A program made the position numbers and the translations under genes. From Amycolatopsis umgeniensis (GTDB taxonomy: Bacteria; Actinomycetota; Actinomycetes; Mycobacteriales; Pseudonocardiaceae), in the NCBI RefSeq assembly GCF_014205155.1, contig NZ_JACHMX010000001.1, positions 7,502,001 to 7,566,000 of the forward strand: 64,000 nt of DNA. Direction: 5' to 3'. The notes beneath the pieces are model-generated. The model made no database searches. It was not told the origin of the DNA and saw only the letters and a program-made list of their open reading frames with translations. Numbering within the stretch: position 1 is the stretch's first letter; each line of letters starts with the position of its first letter. Below are positions 48,643-57,051 of the stretch, piece after piece.

Positions 48643-49522
48643 CGCAACCACTTCCTCCGCCACCGCAACCACTTCCTCCGCCGCCGCAGGAGGAACCGCC
48701 GCCGCAGGACGAGCCCATCGCGAACGAAGCGCCTCCGCCGCACGAGGAACCGATCACGCCGGTGAACCAGCTGCGGGGCGTGGCACCGGTTTTGGCGAGT
48801 GCGGCCGCGACCACCGGATCGGGGTACGCCCTGAAACCGTGGAGGGCGACCTGTCCGGCAGCGGTCCTGCTCAGGCCGCGGTCCCAGCTGCCGTATCGGA
48901 GCGTCAGCACGCCCTTGGTGGTCGCGCGGCCGAGCCTGTCCGGCCGTTGCAGCCACCCGGTCACGCCGAGGGCGCCGGCCACGCCGAAGATCAGGACGAT
49001 GAGGATGGCGGCAGGCCGCTTCAGCGGTACGGCGTTCGCCAGCCGCGCGATCCCCAGCGCGAGAACGGCCACGTACACGGTCAGCGCGCATCGCCAGCCC
49101 AGCCGGCGGCGGTTCTCGGCGACCTCCAGGCCTCTGCGCTGCAGGTCGGCGCGCAGCTCCTGGACGACCTCGTGCCGCGCCATCCGGAAGCGCAGGTCGC
49201 GCAGGCCGATTCCGCTGCCGTACACGAGAGAGACGATCGCGCGCTCGAAGGGATCGGCCGGAACCGGCCTGACCGGGTACAGCATCCCGTGACTGTCGGG
49301 CCGGAGGCCGTGCCGTTCGAGCAGCCCGGCGACGACCGTGTCGGTGACCCGGTCGCTGCCGCCCGCCAGCGCGGCCAGGTGATGGACACCGGGTACTCCG
49401 GGGGAGTCGGTGCCACGGCGCAGCCACAGCGCGTACATCCCGGCCGTGAAGAGCGGAAGGACCGCGAGCCACGCGTACAGCCAGGCGAAACCCGGTCCGC
49501 TGATACCCCAGGGGTCACTCAT
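48635..49522 (-). CDS. TIGR04222-type membrane protein with Cys-rich tail (first gene of locus)
   Basis: A 295-residue protein. TM helices about 11-34, 143-163 and 170-190; core domain HHLAALAGGSDRVTDTVVAGLLERHG. The last 40 residues are Gly/Ser/Cys with five Cys in repeats such as SSCGGG and GGGSGCGG. The last two repeats are encoded by nearly the same 21-base DNA unit, suggesting slippage-type growth. ATG 49522. It heads the locus and ends at a junction that overlaps the next gene by 8 bases. Confidence 0.85.
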   Translation of the reverse strand: MSDPWGISGPGFAWLYAWLAVLPLFTAGMYALWLRRGTDSPGVPGVHHLAALAGGSDRVTDTVVAGLLERHGLRPDSHGMLYPVRPVPADPFERAIVSLVYGSGIGLRDLRFRMARHEVVQELRADLQRRGLEVAENRRRLGWRCALTVYVAVLALGIARLANAVPLKRPAAILIVLIFGVAGALGVTGWLQRPDRLGRATTKGVLTLRYGSWDRGLSRTAAGQVALHGFRAYPDPVVAAALAKTGATPRSWFTGVIGSSCGGGASFAMGSSCGGGSSCGGGGSGCGGGGSGCGG

Positions 49523-49530
49523 ATGACACC

Positions 49531-49578
49531 GCCCTCCCCGACGCTGTTCCTGTTCATCGAGAACGCGTCGGGGAGGGC
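49531..49578 (-). terminator. 13-bp hairpin, terminator of msrB
   Basis: Arms 49531-49543 and 49566-49578 perfect complements, 22-nt loop containing a second GTTC/GAAC pair. Lies 20 bases after the msrB stop and just before the first membrane-protein gene. Confidence 0.78.
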
Positions 49579-49597
49579 GGTGGTTCGCTTCGGTTGG

Positions 49598-50020
49598 TTA
49601 CGACTCGGGAACGAGCGTCAGCGAGATGGAGTTGATGCAGTACCGCTGATCCGTCGGCGTGGCGTACCCCTCGCCTTCGAAGACGTGCCCGAGGTGGCTG
49701 TGGCACGACTTGCACAGCACCTCGATCCGGCGCATGCCCATGGCGGTGTCCTCGCGAAGGAGGACGGCGTCGGTATCGGCGGGGTCGTAGAACGACGGCC
49801 AGCCGCAGTGGCTTTCGAACTTCGTATCGCTGCGGAACAGCTCGGCGCCACAGGCACGGCACTGGTACACACCGGTGGTCTTGGCGTCGGTGTACTCCCC
49901 GGTGAAGGGGCGCTCGGTGCCCGCCTGGCGGAGCACGGCGTACTCGTCGGGGCTGAGCTGTTCCCGCCATTCCTGCTCGGACTTGACCACGCGCGGCGTG
50001 GCTCCGACAACGGGTTTCAT
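49598..50020 (-). CDS. msrB: peptide methionine-(R)-sulfoxide reductase
   Basis: An MsrB of about 140 residues that repairs R-methionine sulfoxide. Zinc-binding pairs CRACG and CKSCHSHLGHVF, catalytic Cys in QRYCINSISL. Start ATG 50020 gives the usual N-terminus; GTG 50038 adds six residues. Located between the TIGR04222 locus and a small membrane protein, co-oriented; functional link to the redox locus is speculative but possible. Confidence 0.94.
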   Translation of the reverse strand: MKPVVGATPRVVKSEQEWREQLSPDEYAVLRQAGTERPFTGEYTDAKTTGVYQCRACGAELFRSDTKFESHCGWPSFYDPADTDAVLLREDTAMGMRRIEVLCKSCHSHLGHVFEGEGYATPTDQRYCINSISLTLVPES

Positions 50021-50039
50021 GCCTTTCACCGGTTCCACG

Positions 50040-50345
50040 TTACCCCGCGAGCCACGCGATGGCCCGGCCGATGATGTCCCATGCGGTGACCATCACGCCG
50101 AGCACGATGAGGATCACGACCAGTGCCGAAACCCACCAGCGCAGACCGCCGAGACGGTTGCTGGAGTCGGCGAAATCGGAGACACCGTCGAGGCAGGCTT
50201 CCACGGTGAAGTTGGGGCCGCAGCGTTCGATGCGGTCCAGATGCTCGGCGAAGGCGAGGGCTTCGGGGTCGTACGGGTCGAGCCCGACCAGGTCCTCGTG
50301 GAAACGAGGATTCTGGCCAGGTCCGAAAGGTCCGCTATCGGCCAT
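50040..50345 (-). CDS. small single-pass membrane protein, unknown function
   Basis: A 101-residue protein with a Gly/Pro-rich N-terminus (MADSGPFGPGQNPRFHEDL), a middle acidic part, and one transmembrane helix near residues 70-92 (WWVSALVVILIVLGVMVTAW). Family not recognised. ATG at 50345 preferred over upstream frames. Nineteen bases upstream of msrB, possibly the same transcript. Confidence 0.7.
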   Translation of the reverse strand: MADSGPFGPGQNPRFHEDLVGLDPYDPEALAFAEHLDRIERCGPNFTVEACLDGVSDFADSSNRLGGLRWWVSALVVILIVLGVMVTAWDIIGRAIAWLAG

Positions 50346-50417
50346 GAAGCCACAGTAAGCCACGAGGGGCGATTGGCCTACCACCAGCGAGACGGGTCTC
50401 ACCGCCGCCACGCTGGG

Positions 50418-52112
50418 TCAGTAGCCGAGCACTCGCGTGTCGGCGTCGATGAGGTACTGCCCGCCGACCTGGACGACGCGCAACGCGGGACGCGGGCCGT
50501 TGTTGACCGTCACGTTCATGTCGATCGAACCGTCGGCGTTCCCGCCGCCGCTGTCCGCGTGCGCGGTCTTCGCGCCGGTGACCTTGTGCGTGGTCCAGTA
50601 CTCGGTGAAAGCCTGCTCCGAGCCGTAGACCGCTTTCGCGGCGTCGGTGAGCTTGTTCCAGCTCTCGGTCGTCCCGATCTTGCCCGTGTCGAAGAACTCG
50701 AGGACGAAGCCGCCGACACTCGAGAAGTTCGTGACCTTGTCGCTCGGGGTCTTCCCCAGGCCCGCCGGAGGCGCCTTCGAGGACGACTGGGCGCTCGACT
50801 TGGGGGCCGAGGTGCTGGACTGCGGGTTCGCCCCGGCGTTGTCGCCGCCCTGGTTACCGCTCGTCCCGTTGCTCGAGTTCAGCACCAGGAACACGATCAC
50901 GGCGATCACCACGACCGCGGCACCGGCGCCCGCGAACAGGACGGCCTTGCGCTTGCCGTCGGAGGGCTTCGCGGCGGACGGCCGCCTCGGAGCGGCCGCG
51001 GACGGCGGCGGAGTGATCGCTGCGACCGGACGGGGCGGCGTGTTCGGCGGGGCCGCCTGCGAGCGCATCGGGATGAACGCCGCCGTCGGCGTGTGTTGCT
51101 TGGCGGGAGGAGGCGGCGGGGGAGGTGTCGCGGCGGACTGGGCCGGATGCTCGGTCCGCTGCCACGGCGGCCGTTCCCCGCCGGGGTTGCCGCGCCCCGG
51201 GGTGTCGGGCGCGGCGGGCTGTCTACCGCCGCCCGCTCCGAAGAGCCGCGGCGACGCCGCCATGCCCGAGCCGGATTCGTTGGCCGCCAGCGCGGCGAGC
51301 CGCTCCCGGGCTTCGGCCATGCTCGGGCGCTCGGTCGGTTCGGTGCGCAGGAGGCTCATCAGCAGCGCCGTCGCGGCGCCCGCCTGCTGCGGCGGGTTGA
51401 TCTGCCCGTTCGCGGCCGCGTACAGCAGCGCGAGCTGGTTGGAGCTGTTCCCGTACGGCGTCTGGCCCTCGATCGCCTGGTAGAGCGTCGCGCCGAGCGC
51501 GAAGACGTCGGAGCTGGGCACCGGGTCCGAACCACGCGCCAGCTCGGGCGCGAGATAGGCCGGGGTGCCGCCGATCAGGCCGGTCTGGGTGAGCGTCATG
51601 TCGCCGGCCGCGCGGGAGATGCCGAAGTCGGTGATCTTCGCGGTGCCCGCTTCGTCGATCAGGATGTTGCCCGGTTTGACGTCACGGTGCACGATCCCGG
51701 CGCGGTGCGCGGCGACCAGCGCCGACGCGACCTGCTCGCCGATCTTCGCGACGCGCCCCAGCGGCAGTGTGCCCTCTTCGGAGATGATCGCGGAGAGGCT
51801 CGGGCCGTTCAGGTACTCCATCACCAGGCAGGGGTCGCCGCCGTCCTCGGCGATGTCGAACACCACGATCGCGTTCGGATGCTGGAAGCGGGCCGCGTTC
51901 TTCGCCTCGCGCATGGCGCGCTGGCGCATGTTGTCGCGTTCGGCCTCGGAGACACCGGGCTGCGGGAGGATCTGCTTGACCGCCACCGAGCGCTCGAGGC
52001 GGACATCGATGGCACGCCAGACCACCCCCATGGCACCGCTACCAATTTGCTCGACCAGGCGATAGTGCCCAGCGATCAGCTGACCGGTGTCGATGGCGAC
52101 TACTCCTGACAC
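50418..52112 (-). CDS. Ser/Thr protein kinase, PknB-like, membrane anchored
   Basis: An approximately 564-residue receptor-like kinase. N-terminal kinase domain: GSGAMGVVWRAID, VKQI Lys, HRDVKPGNIL catalytic loop, DFGISRA. Then a Pro/Ala/Gln-rich linker, one transmembrane helix (KAVLFAGAGAAVVVIAVIVFLVL), a Ser/Asn-rich extracellular stalk and a small C-terminal domain of about 110 residues (YLIDADTRVLGY at the end). The domain is not PASTA, so the sensor is different. Start uncertain: GTG 52112 chosen; the frame upstream is open without a good site. Confidence 0.82.
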   Translation of the reverse strand: MSGVVAIDTGQLIAGHYRLVEQIGSGAMGVVWRAIDVRLERSVAVKQILPQPGVSEAERDNMRQRAMREAKNAARFQHPNAIVVFDIAEDGGDPCLVMEYLNGPSLSAIISEEGTLPLGRVAKIGEQVASALVAAHRAGIVHRDVKPGNILIDEAGTAKITDFGISRAAGDMTLTQTGLIGGTPAYLAPELARGSDPVPSSDVFALGATLYQAIEGQTPYGNSSNQLALLYAAANGQINPPQQAGAATALLMSLLRTEPTERPSMAEARERLAALAANESGSGMAASPRLFGAGGGRQPAAPDTPGRGNPGGERPPWQRTEHPAQSAATPPPPPPPAKQHTPTAAFIPMRSQAAPPNTPPRPVAAITPPPSAAAPRRPSAAKPSDGKRKAVLFAGAGAAVVVIAVIVFLVLNSSNGTSGNQGGDNAGANPQSSTSAPKSSAQSSSKAPPAGLGKTPSDKVTNFSSVGGFVLEFFDTGKIGTTESWNKLTDAAKAVYGSEQAFTEYWTTHKVTGAKTAHADSGGGNADGSIDMNVTVNNGPRPALRVVQVGGQYLIDADTRVLGY

Positions 52113-52212
52113 ATTCTTTGACGAACTAGGGCCCGGGGTGATGGTGGCGTTACGCGGTCGTGATGTCCCGCGCACCCGATCGAGTGTAGCGGGCTGTGGT
52201 TTCGGATCCCCG

Positions 52213-52899
52213 TCAGCTCGCCGGTGCGGTGGCGGGCGTTTCGTCCTCACCGCTCGGTTCCCCCACCGGCACGGCCTTCCGCCGGAAGACCTTGACCAGC
52301 CCGATGGCCCCCGCGACGGCGAAGACCGCGTAACAGATCAGCAGGGCGGGAGGTGTTTCCCCGGTCAGCGCGTCGCCGAGGACGACCACCGCGACCGTCC
52401 CCGGCAGGCTGCCGAGCGCCGTTCCGAGCAGATACGGGGCGAAACGGACCGATGACACTCCGCACAGGTAACTGAACGGAGCGAAGGGAACCATCGGGAT
52501 CAGCCGTAAGGAGGTGATCGCCAGGACCCCGCCGTCCGAAAGCCGGTCGTTGACCGCGCGGACCTTGGCCCGGTGCAGGTGCCGCCCGACGAACTCGCGG
52601 CCGAGTGCCCTCGAAAGTGCGAACGAGAGCCCGGACGCGACCGTGGTGGCCAGGATGCCGACGACGATGCCCGTCGTGGCCCCGAGCAGGAGCCCGCCCG
52701 CCAGGTTGAACACGGTGCGCGGGATCGGTGCCACGGTGAGTACCGAATAGACCAGGAAGAACACCAGCGGCGTGGCCGGACCGGTCGCGGCCGCCCAGGC
52801 CCGCAGGCCCGCCGGGCTCGGGATCGGCAGCAGCACCGCGGCCACCACGAAGGCGGCGAGCACGGTGAGCGCGAGAATTAATTTGGTACGGCCGGACAC
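52213..52899 (-). CDS. TVP38/TMEM64 (VTT domain) membrane protein
   Basis: A 228-residue polytopic membrane protein of the SNARE-associated/DedA-like family. The motif FLVYSVLTVAPIPRTVFNLAGGLLLG followed by RHLHRAKVRAVNDRLSDGG and LIPMVPFAPFSYLCG is diagnostic. Proposed roles in this family include lipid flipping and membrane homeostasis. GTG start at 52899; the frame further upstream overlaps the divergent acetyltransferase gene. Confidence 0.87.
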   Translation of the reverse strand: MSGRTKLILALTVLAAFVVAAVLLPIPSPAGLRAWAAATGPATPLVFFLVYSVLTVAPIPRTVFNLAGGLLLGATTGIVVGILATTVASGLSFALSRALGREFVGRHLHRAKVRAVNDRLSDGGVLAITSLRLIPMVPFAPFSYLCGVSSVRFAPYLLGTALGSLPGTVAVVVLGDALTGETPPALLICYAVFAVAGAIGLVKVFRRKAVPVGEPSGEDETPATAPAS

Positions 52900-52923
52900 T
52901 GCGTCAACCGTACGGTATTCGCT

Positions 52924-53481
52924 GTGATCGATACCGGCGCGCTGCGGACGCAGCCCGAACTCAGCGGCGAGACCGTCGTGCTCGCCCAGCTCGACGACTC
53001 CTACTTCGAGGGCGCGTGGCGGGCGCTGCGGGATCCGGAGGTCATCCGGTTCACCGGCACGCACGCGAAGTTCACCGAAGAGCGGATCCACGAGTTCCTG
53101 GCGTCGCGGCCGGGTCTCGCCGATCGGGCGGACTACGCGGTCCTGCGCAAGGAAGACCGGGTGTACCTCGGCGACGTGGTCCTTTCCGACATCGACGAGG
53201 ACAACCGCTCCGGCGCGTTCCGGATCGCGCTGACCGGTCCGGACGTCTTCGGCAAGGGATACGGCACCGAGGCGACCAAGCTGTTGCTGGACTACGCGTT
53301 CGACGTCGTCGGCCTGAACCGTGTCTCGCTCGAGGTCTTCGACTTCAACCCGAGGGCGCGGCGGGTCTACGAGAAGGCCGGGTTCGTCCGAGAGGGGCTC
53401 CAGAGGGAAGCGCTGTGGTGGGAGGGCGAGTGGCATGACGTCGTCACGATGGCCGTTTTGAAGAGCGATCCGCGCCCCTGA
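52924..53481 (+). CDS. GNAT-family N-acetyltransferase
   Basis: A 185-residue RimJ/RimL-like acetyltransferase. Acetyl-CoA signature GKGYGTEATKLLLDYAF and the Asn/Arg loop FNPRARRVYEKAGFVREGLQR. Could acetylate ribosomal protein N-termini or small molecules. GTG start at 52924; divergent from the TVP38 gene with a 24-base spacer, followed by the LigD-like gene after 19 bases. Confidence 0.9.
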   Translation: MIDTGALRTQPELSGETVVLAQLDDSYFEGAWRALRDPEVIRFTGTHAKFTEERIHEFLASRPGLADRADYAVLRKEDRVYLGDVVLSDIDEDNRSGAFRIALTGPDVFGKGYGTEATKLLLDYAFDVVGLNRVSLEVFDFNPRARRVYEKAGFVREGLQREALWWEGEWHDVVTMAVLKSDPRP

Positions 53482-53500
53482 TCGGCGCTACGGTGGGCGC

Positions 53501-54520
53501 ATGCCCAAGAACGGTGAGCCGATCGAGGTCGAGGCAGGCGAGCGCAAAGTCCGGGTCTCCAGTCCGGACAAGCTGTACTTCCCGGCTCGCGGCATCACGA
53601 AGCGCCAGGTCGTGGAGCACTACGTCGCGGTCGGCGAGCCGTTGCTGCGCGCGGTCGGGGAGCGGCCCACGACGCTGAAGCGCTACGTCGACGGCGTCGA
53701 AGGCGAGTGGTTCTACGCGAAGCGAGTGCCGAAAGGCGCCCCGGACTGGGTGGAGACCGCGAAGATCACCTTCCCGTCGGGCCGGACCGCCGAGGAGGTC
53801 TGCCCGACCGAGCCCGCCGTGTTCGCGTGGGCGGCGAACCTGGGCACCTTCGACTTCCACCCGTGGCCGGTGCGGCGGCCCGACGTCGACCATCCCGACG
53901 AACTCCGCATCGACGTCGACCCGCCGGACGAGGCGGGCTTCTCCGACGCGGTCGAGGTCGCGGGCGTGGTGCGCGAGGTCCTCGACTCGGCGGGCCTCGT
54001 CGGCTACCCGAAGACCTCGGGCGGCCGCGGCGTGCACGTCCTGGTGCGGATCCGGCCGGAGTGGGACTTCATCGACGTCCGCCACGCGGTGATCGCGCTG
54101 GGCCGCGAGGTCGAGCGCCGGATCCCCGAGAAGGCGACCATCGCGTGGTGGAAGGAAGAACGCGGCGGCCGGGTCTTCATCGACTACAACCAGGCCGCCC
54201 GCGACCGCACGGTGGCGTCGGCCTGGTCGGTCCGCGGCACGCCGCGCGCGACGGTGTCGACCCCGCTGACCTGGGACCTGCTCACCGAGGTCGACCCGGA
54301 CGACTTCGACGTGCTCACCGCGGGCGCCTTCTACGCCGAACGTGGCGACCTCCACGCGCCGATGGACGAAGAGGCTTTCGGTATCGAGACGCTGCTGGAG
54401 TGGTACGCGCGGGACGAGCGCGACCACGGCCTCGGCGAGATGCCTTATCCGCCGGACTACCCGAAGATGCCGGGGGAGCCGAAGCGGGTGCAGCCGAGCA
54501 AGGCGCGCGACGACACTTGA
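53501..54520 (+). CDS. LigD polymerase-domain protein (NHEJ-type DNA/RNA polymerase)
   Basis: A 339-residue stand-alone archaeo-eukaryotic primase-fold polymerase like the polymerase domain of LigD. Visible: SSPDKLYFPARGITKRQVVEHY, catalytic Asp pair in LRIDVDPPDE, KTSGGRGVHVLVRI and FIDYNQAARDRTVASAWSVRGTPRATVSTPL. In the family it fills gaps during non-homologous end joining. No Ku or ligase gene lies near it. It converges with an MFS gene; an inverted repeat holds both stops. Confidence 0.93.
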   Translation: MPKNGEPIEVEAGERKVRVSSPDKLYFPARGITKRQVVEHYVAVGEPLLRAVGERPTTLKRYVDGVEGEWFYAKRVPKGAPDWVETAKITFPSGRTAEEVCPTEPAVFAWAANLGTFDFHPWPVRRPDVDHPDELRIDVDPPDEAGFSDAVEVAGVVREVLDSAGLVGYPKTSGGRGVHVLVRIRPEWDFIDVRHAVIALGREVERRIPEKATIAWWKEERGGRVFIDYNQAARDRTVASAWSVRGTPRATVSTPLTWDLLTEVDPDDFDVLTAGAFYAERGDLHAPMDEEAFGIETLLEWYARDERDHGLGEMPYPPDYPKMPGEPKRVQPSKARDDT

Positions 54521-54556
54521 CGGACATGCCCCGGCAGGACAGGGTGGCCCGTCAAG
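54516..54556. terminator. inverted repeat containing both convergent stop codons
   Basis: CTTGACGG (54516-54523) and CCGTCAAG (54549-54556) with 25 bases between; the ligD-like TGA and the MFS TGA lie in the arms. A weak bidirectional terminator candidate. Confidence 0.4.
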
Positions 54557-55904
54557 CCCGCCCGACGCGGCCCAGCGAGCGATCGGCGACGGTCAGCACG
54601 AGGAACAGCACGCTGACCACGAGCATGAACGCGGCCAGGTGGTGCAGCCCGCCGCTGTCGGCGCGCCTGCCGAAGAAGGCGCCGCTGGCCGCGGACGCGA
54701 CGATGGCGCCGAGGTAACCGAAGGTGCGCAGCAGCCCCGCCGACGAGCCCATGCGTTCGGCGTGCGCCTGGTGGTACACGGAGTTCTGCAGCGCGAGGTT
54801 GTTCAACCCCTGCGGGACCCCGAGGACGACCACGACGGCCAGCAGCATCCACACCGGGCTGCCGTCGTTCAGCAACAGCAACAGGGCGCAGGCGGCGACC
54901 TGCCCGAGCGAGCCGATCAGGAGCTTGCCGCGGACGGCTTTGCTGCGTCCGGTGACGGTGGCGGCGATGATCCCGACGCCGAACAGGGGAAGCAGCACCA
55001 GCCCGGCTTCCGAGGCGGACAGCCCGTGGCCCTGCTCCATCCACTGCGTGTAGCCGTACAGGAAGGCGTAGCTGACGACGAAGCTGAGCAGGGCTCGGCC
55101 GTAGGTGGCCAGCAGCGGCAGGTTGCCGCCGAGCAGGCGCACGTCGATGAACGGCTGCCCGGTCCGCAGTTCGCGCCAGGTGAACGCGGCGCCCGCGACG
55201 ACGGTCACGGCGAGCAGCCACCAGTCGCCGTCCCGCAGGTCCATCAGGAACAGCAGCAGGCAGACGAGCGCGGTGGCGAACAGGCCCATGCCGGGCAGGT
55301 CCAGTTCGCGGACGAGACCGCCGCGGCGGGTGGCCGGTGTCGTGGGGAGACGGCGGAAACCGAGGTACAGACCGGCCACGGCGAGCGGGATGTTGATCGC
55401 GAGCGTGGCGCGCCAGCCGCCGAGCCCGATCAGCAGGCCGCCGAGGCTGGGCCCCACGACCGCGATGGTCTGCGTGGTGATGGCGAGCGCGGTGAGGACC
55501 CCGGCGGGGCTGTCCTTCCCGGTGCGCCGGGCCTCGCCGCGGATGAGGTGCATCGCCGCCGGATAGCCGGCGCAGGTGCTGAAACCGAGGAGCACCCGGG
55601 AAGCGACGAGTACGCCGAAGCCGGGGGCGAGCATGCCGACGACGCCGGCGATCCCGGTCAGTGCCGCCCCGGCCAGGAACAGGCGGCGGGGGCCGAAGAG
55701 GTCGATGAGCCGTCCCACCACCGGCTGGCCGATCGCGGTGGCCAGATACAGGGCGGAGACCAGCCAAGCCGTCTCGGCGGGCGGCGCCCCGAAGGCCACG
55801 CCGATCGGCACCAGGGAGACCGAGATGATCGACGAGTTGACCGGGTTGAGGGCCGCTCCCAGCATCATCGGGGGCAGGAGCCGCCGGTCGAAGCCGGTGC
55901 TCAC
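54552..55904 (-). CDS. MFS drug/proton antiporter
   Basis: A 450-residue transporter with about 12-14 hydrophobic segments, of the DHA2-like drug efflux branch (GQPVVGRLIDLFGPRRLFLAGAALTGIAG motif A; LGGWRATLAINIPLAVAG motif near TM6). GTG start overlaps the MarR gene stop (GTGA), so the regulator controls it. Substrate unknown. Confidence 0.88.
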   Translation of the reverse strand: MSTGFDRRLLPPMMLGAALNPVNSSIISVSLVPIGVAFGAPPAETAWLVSALYLATAIGQPVVGRLIDLFGPRRLFLAGAALTGIAGVVGMLAPGFGVLVASRVLLGFSTCAGYPAAMHLIRGEARRTGKDSPAGVLTALAITTQTIAVVGPSLGGLLIGLGGWRATLAINIPLAVAGLYLGFRRLPTTPATRRGGLVRELDLPGMGLFATALVCLLLFLMDLRDGDWWLLAVTVVAGAAFTWRELRTGQPFIDVRLLGGNLPLLATYGRALLSFVVSYAFLYGYTQWMEQGHGLSASEAGLVLLPLFGVGIIAATVTGRSKAVRGKLLIGSLGQVAACALLLLLNDGSPVWMLLAVVVVLGVPQGLNNLALQNSVYHQAHAERMGSSAGLLRTFGYLGAIVASAASGAFFGRRADSGGLHHLAAFMLVVSVLFLVLTVADRSLGRVGRA

Positions 55905-56329
55905 CGCCGAACGACCCGTTCCAGCACGGCCGCCGCTTCGATCAGCGTGCGGCGTTCCGCTTCGGTGCACTGTGTTTCCAGGACCTGGGCGAGCCAGCCT
56001 TCCCCGGCGCGACGGCGCTCTTCGAGGAAGGCGTGACCGCTGTCGGTGACGAAGACCAGTTGACGCCGCCCGTCCTCGGGGTCCTGGCGACGGGCGGCCA
56101 GCCCTCGCTCCACCAGCACACCGACGGTGGTGGCCACCGACTGGTGACGGATGCCTTCGAGGTCGGCCAGGTCGCTGACCGACGCTTCGCCGTCCTTGTC
56201 GAGACGGCTGAGCACGGACGTCTGGGACGGCGTGAGATCACCGCTGCCGTAGTTCTCCCGCAGGCGGCGCCGGAGCCTGCTGAAGGCCACGCGGATGTCG
56301 TGGGCCGCGCGTGCGGCTGTCTCGTCCAT
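55901..56329 (-). CDS. MarR-family transcriptional regulator
   Basis: A 142-residue MarR winged-helix protein (LTPSQTSVLSRLDKDGEASVSDLADLEGIRHQSVATTVGVLVERGLAARRQDPEDGRRQLVFVTDSG). Co-transcribed with and overlapping the MFS transporter gene; probably a repressor released by the transported compound. Confidence 0.92.
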   Translation of the reverse strand: MDETAARAAHDIRVAFSRLRRRLRENYGSGDLTPSQTSVLSRLDKDGEASVSDLADLEGIRHQSVATTVGVLVERGLAARRQDPEDGRRQLVFVTDSGHAFLEERRRAGEGWLAQVLETQCTEAERRTLIEAAAVLERVVRR

Positions 56330-56379
56330 ACCCGCAGGCTAACTTGCGCAGGTGAAACTGCGCAATTATGACTGCGCAT

Positions 56380-56868
56380 CTAGGGCGACCGGTTGAACTC
56401 ACAGCCCGCGACCTGCACGTATTCACCTTTGCGGGTGGTGAACCGGGCGGCACCCGTGGTCAGCTGGTCGGCCAGGATCTTCGACACGCCGCCGGTGCGC
56501 AGCCGCGCCCAGTAGCAGTGGCCGTTGCCGCCCGGCGCCGGTCCGGGCGAGCGGTACGAGCCCGCTTCGACCTCGGTGCCGACCAGGTAGGTCCCGTCGG
56601 CGAACCGGTTCGCCGGGGTGGCGGGGACGGCGCGTCCCGAAGTGACCGGGGGTGCGGGGACGGTCACGGTCGGCACGGGGGCGGCTTTCGCCGTGACGGT
56701 CACCGTCGCAGGGGTCGGCGCGGTCGCCGTTTCGAGCGCTCGCGGAGAGGTGGCCGCCACCACACCGACGCCCGCGCCCAAAGTGAGCGCGACGGCGAGT
56801 CCGGCCACGAGGGGGAACGCATTTCGTGACGACGCGTGCGGTATCGGTGACCAATTCGTGCTCGGCAT
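56380..56868 (-). CDS. secreted or membrane-anchored protein with C-terminal DGTYxVGxxVxxGxY domain
   Basis: A 162-residue protein: hydrophobic helix at about 21-40, a Thr/Pro/Val-rich low-complexity linker, then a small C-terminal domain with the conserved pattern DGTYLVGTEVEAGSYRSPG and CYWARLRTGG...LADQLT with two Cys likely forming a disulphide. Found in many actinomycetes, function unknown. ATG 56868 preferred. Confidence 0.75.
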   Translation of the reverse strand: MPSTNWSPIPHASSRNAFPLVAGLAVALTLGAGVGVVAATSPRALETATAPTPATVTVTAKAAPVPTVTVPAPPVTSGRAVPATPANRFADGTYLVGTEVEAGSYRSPGPAPGGNGHCYWARLRTGGVSKILADQLTTGAARFTTRKGEYVQVAGCEFNRSP

Positions 56869-57051
56869 CCGTCTCTTCTTCGTTTTTGCTCGCGGAGTGA
56901 TTGCGCTTTCGTGTCGATCTAGAAACCTGTTACCGCTCCGCGGCACACCGATACGAGACTGTGTGACGCGTGGGACCTTGTCGTAACGCCGGGCTTCCTG
57001 CCAGCGACAGTCTCACCCGAACACTAGGCTGGGGGAGACGAAGGAGTACCC

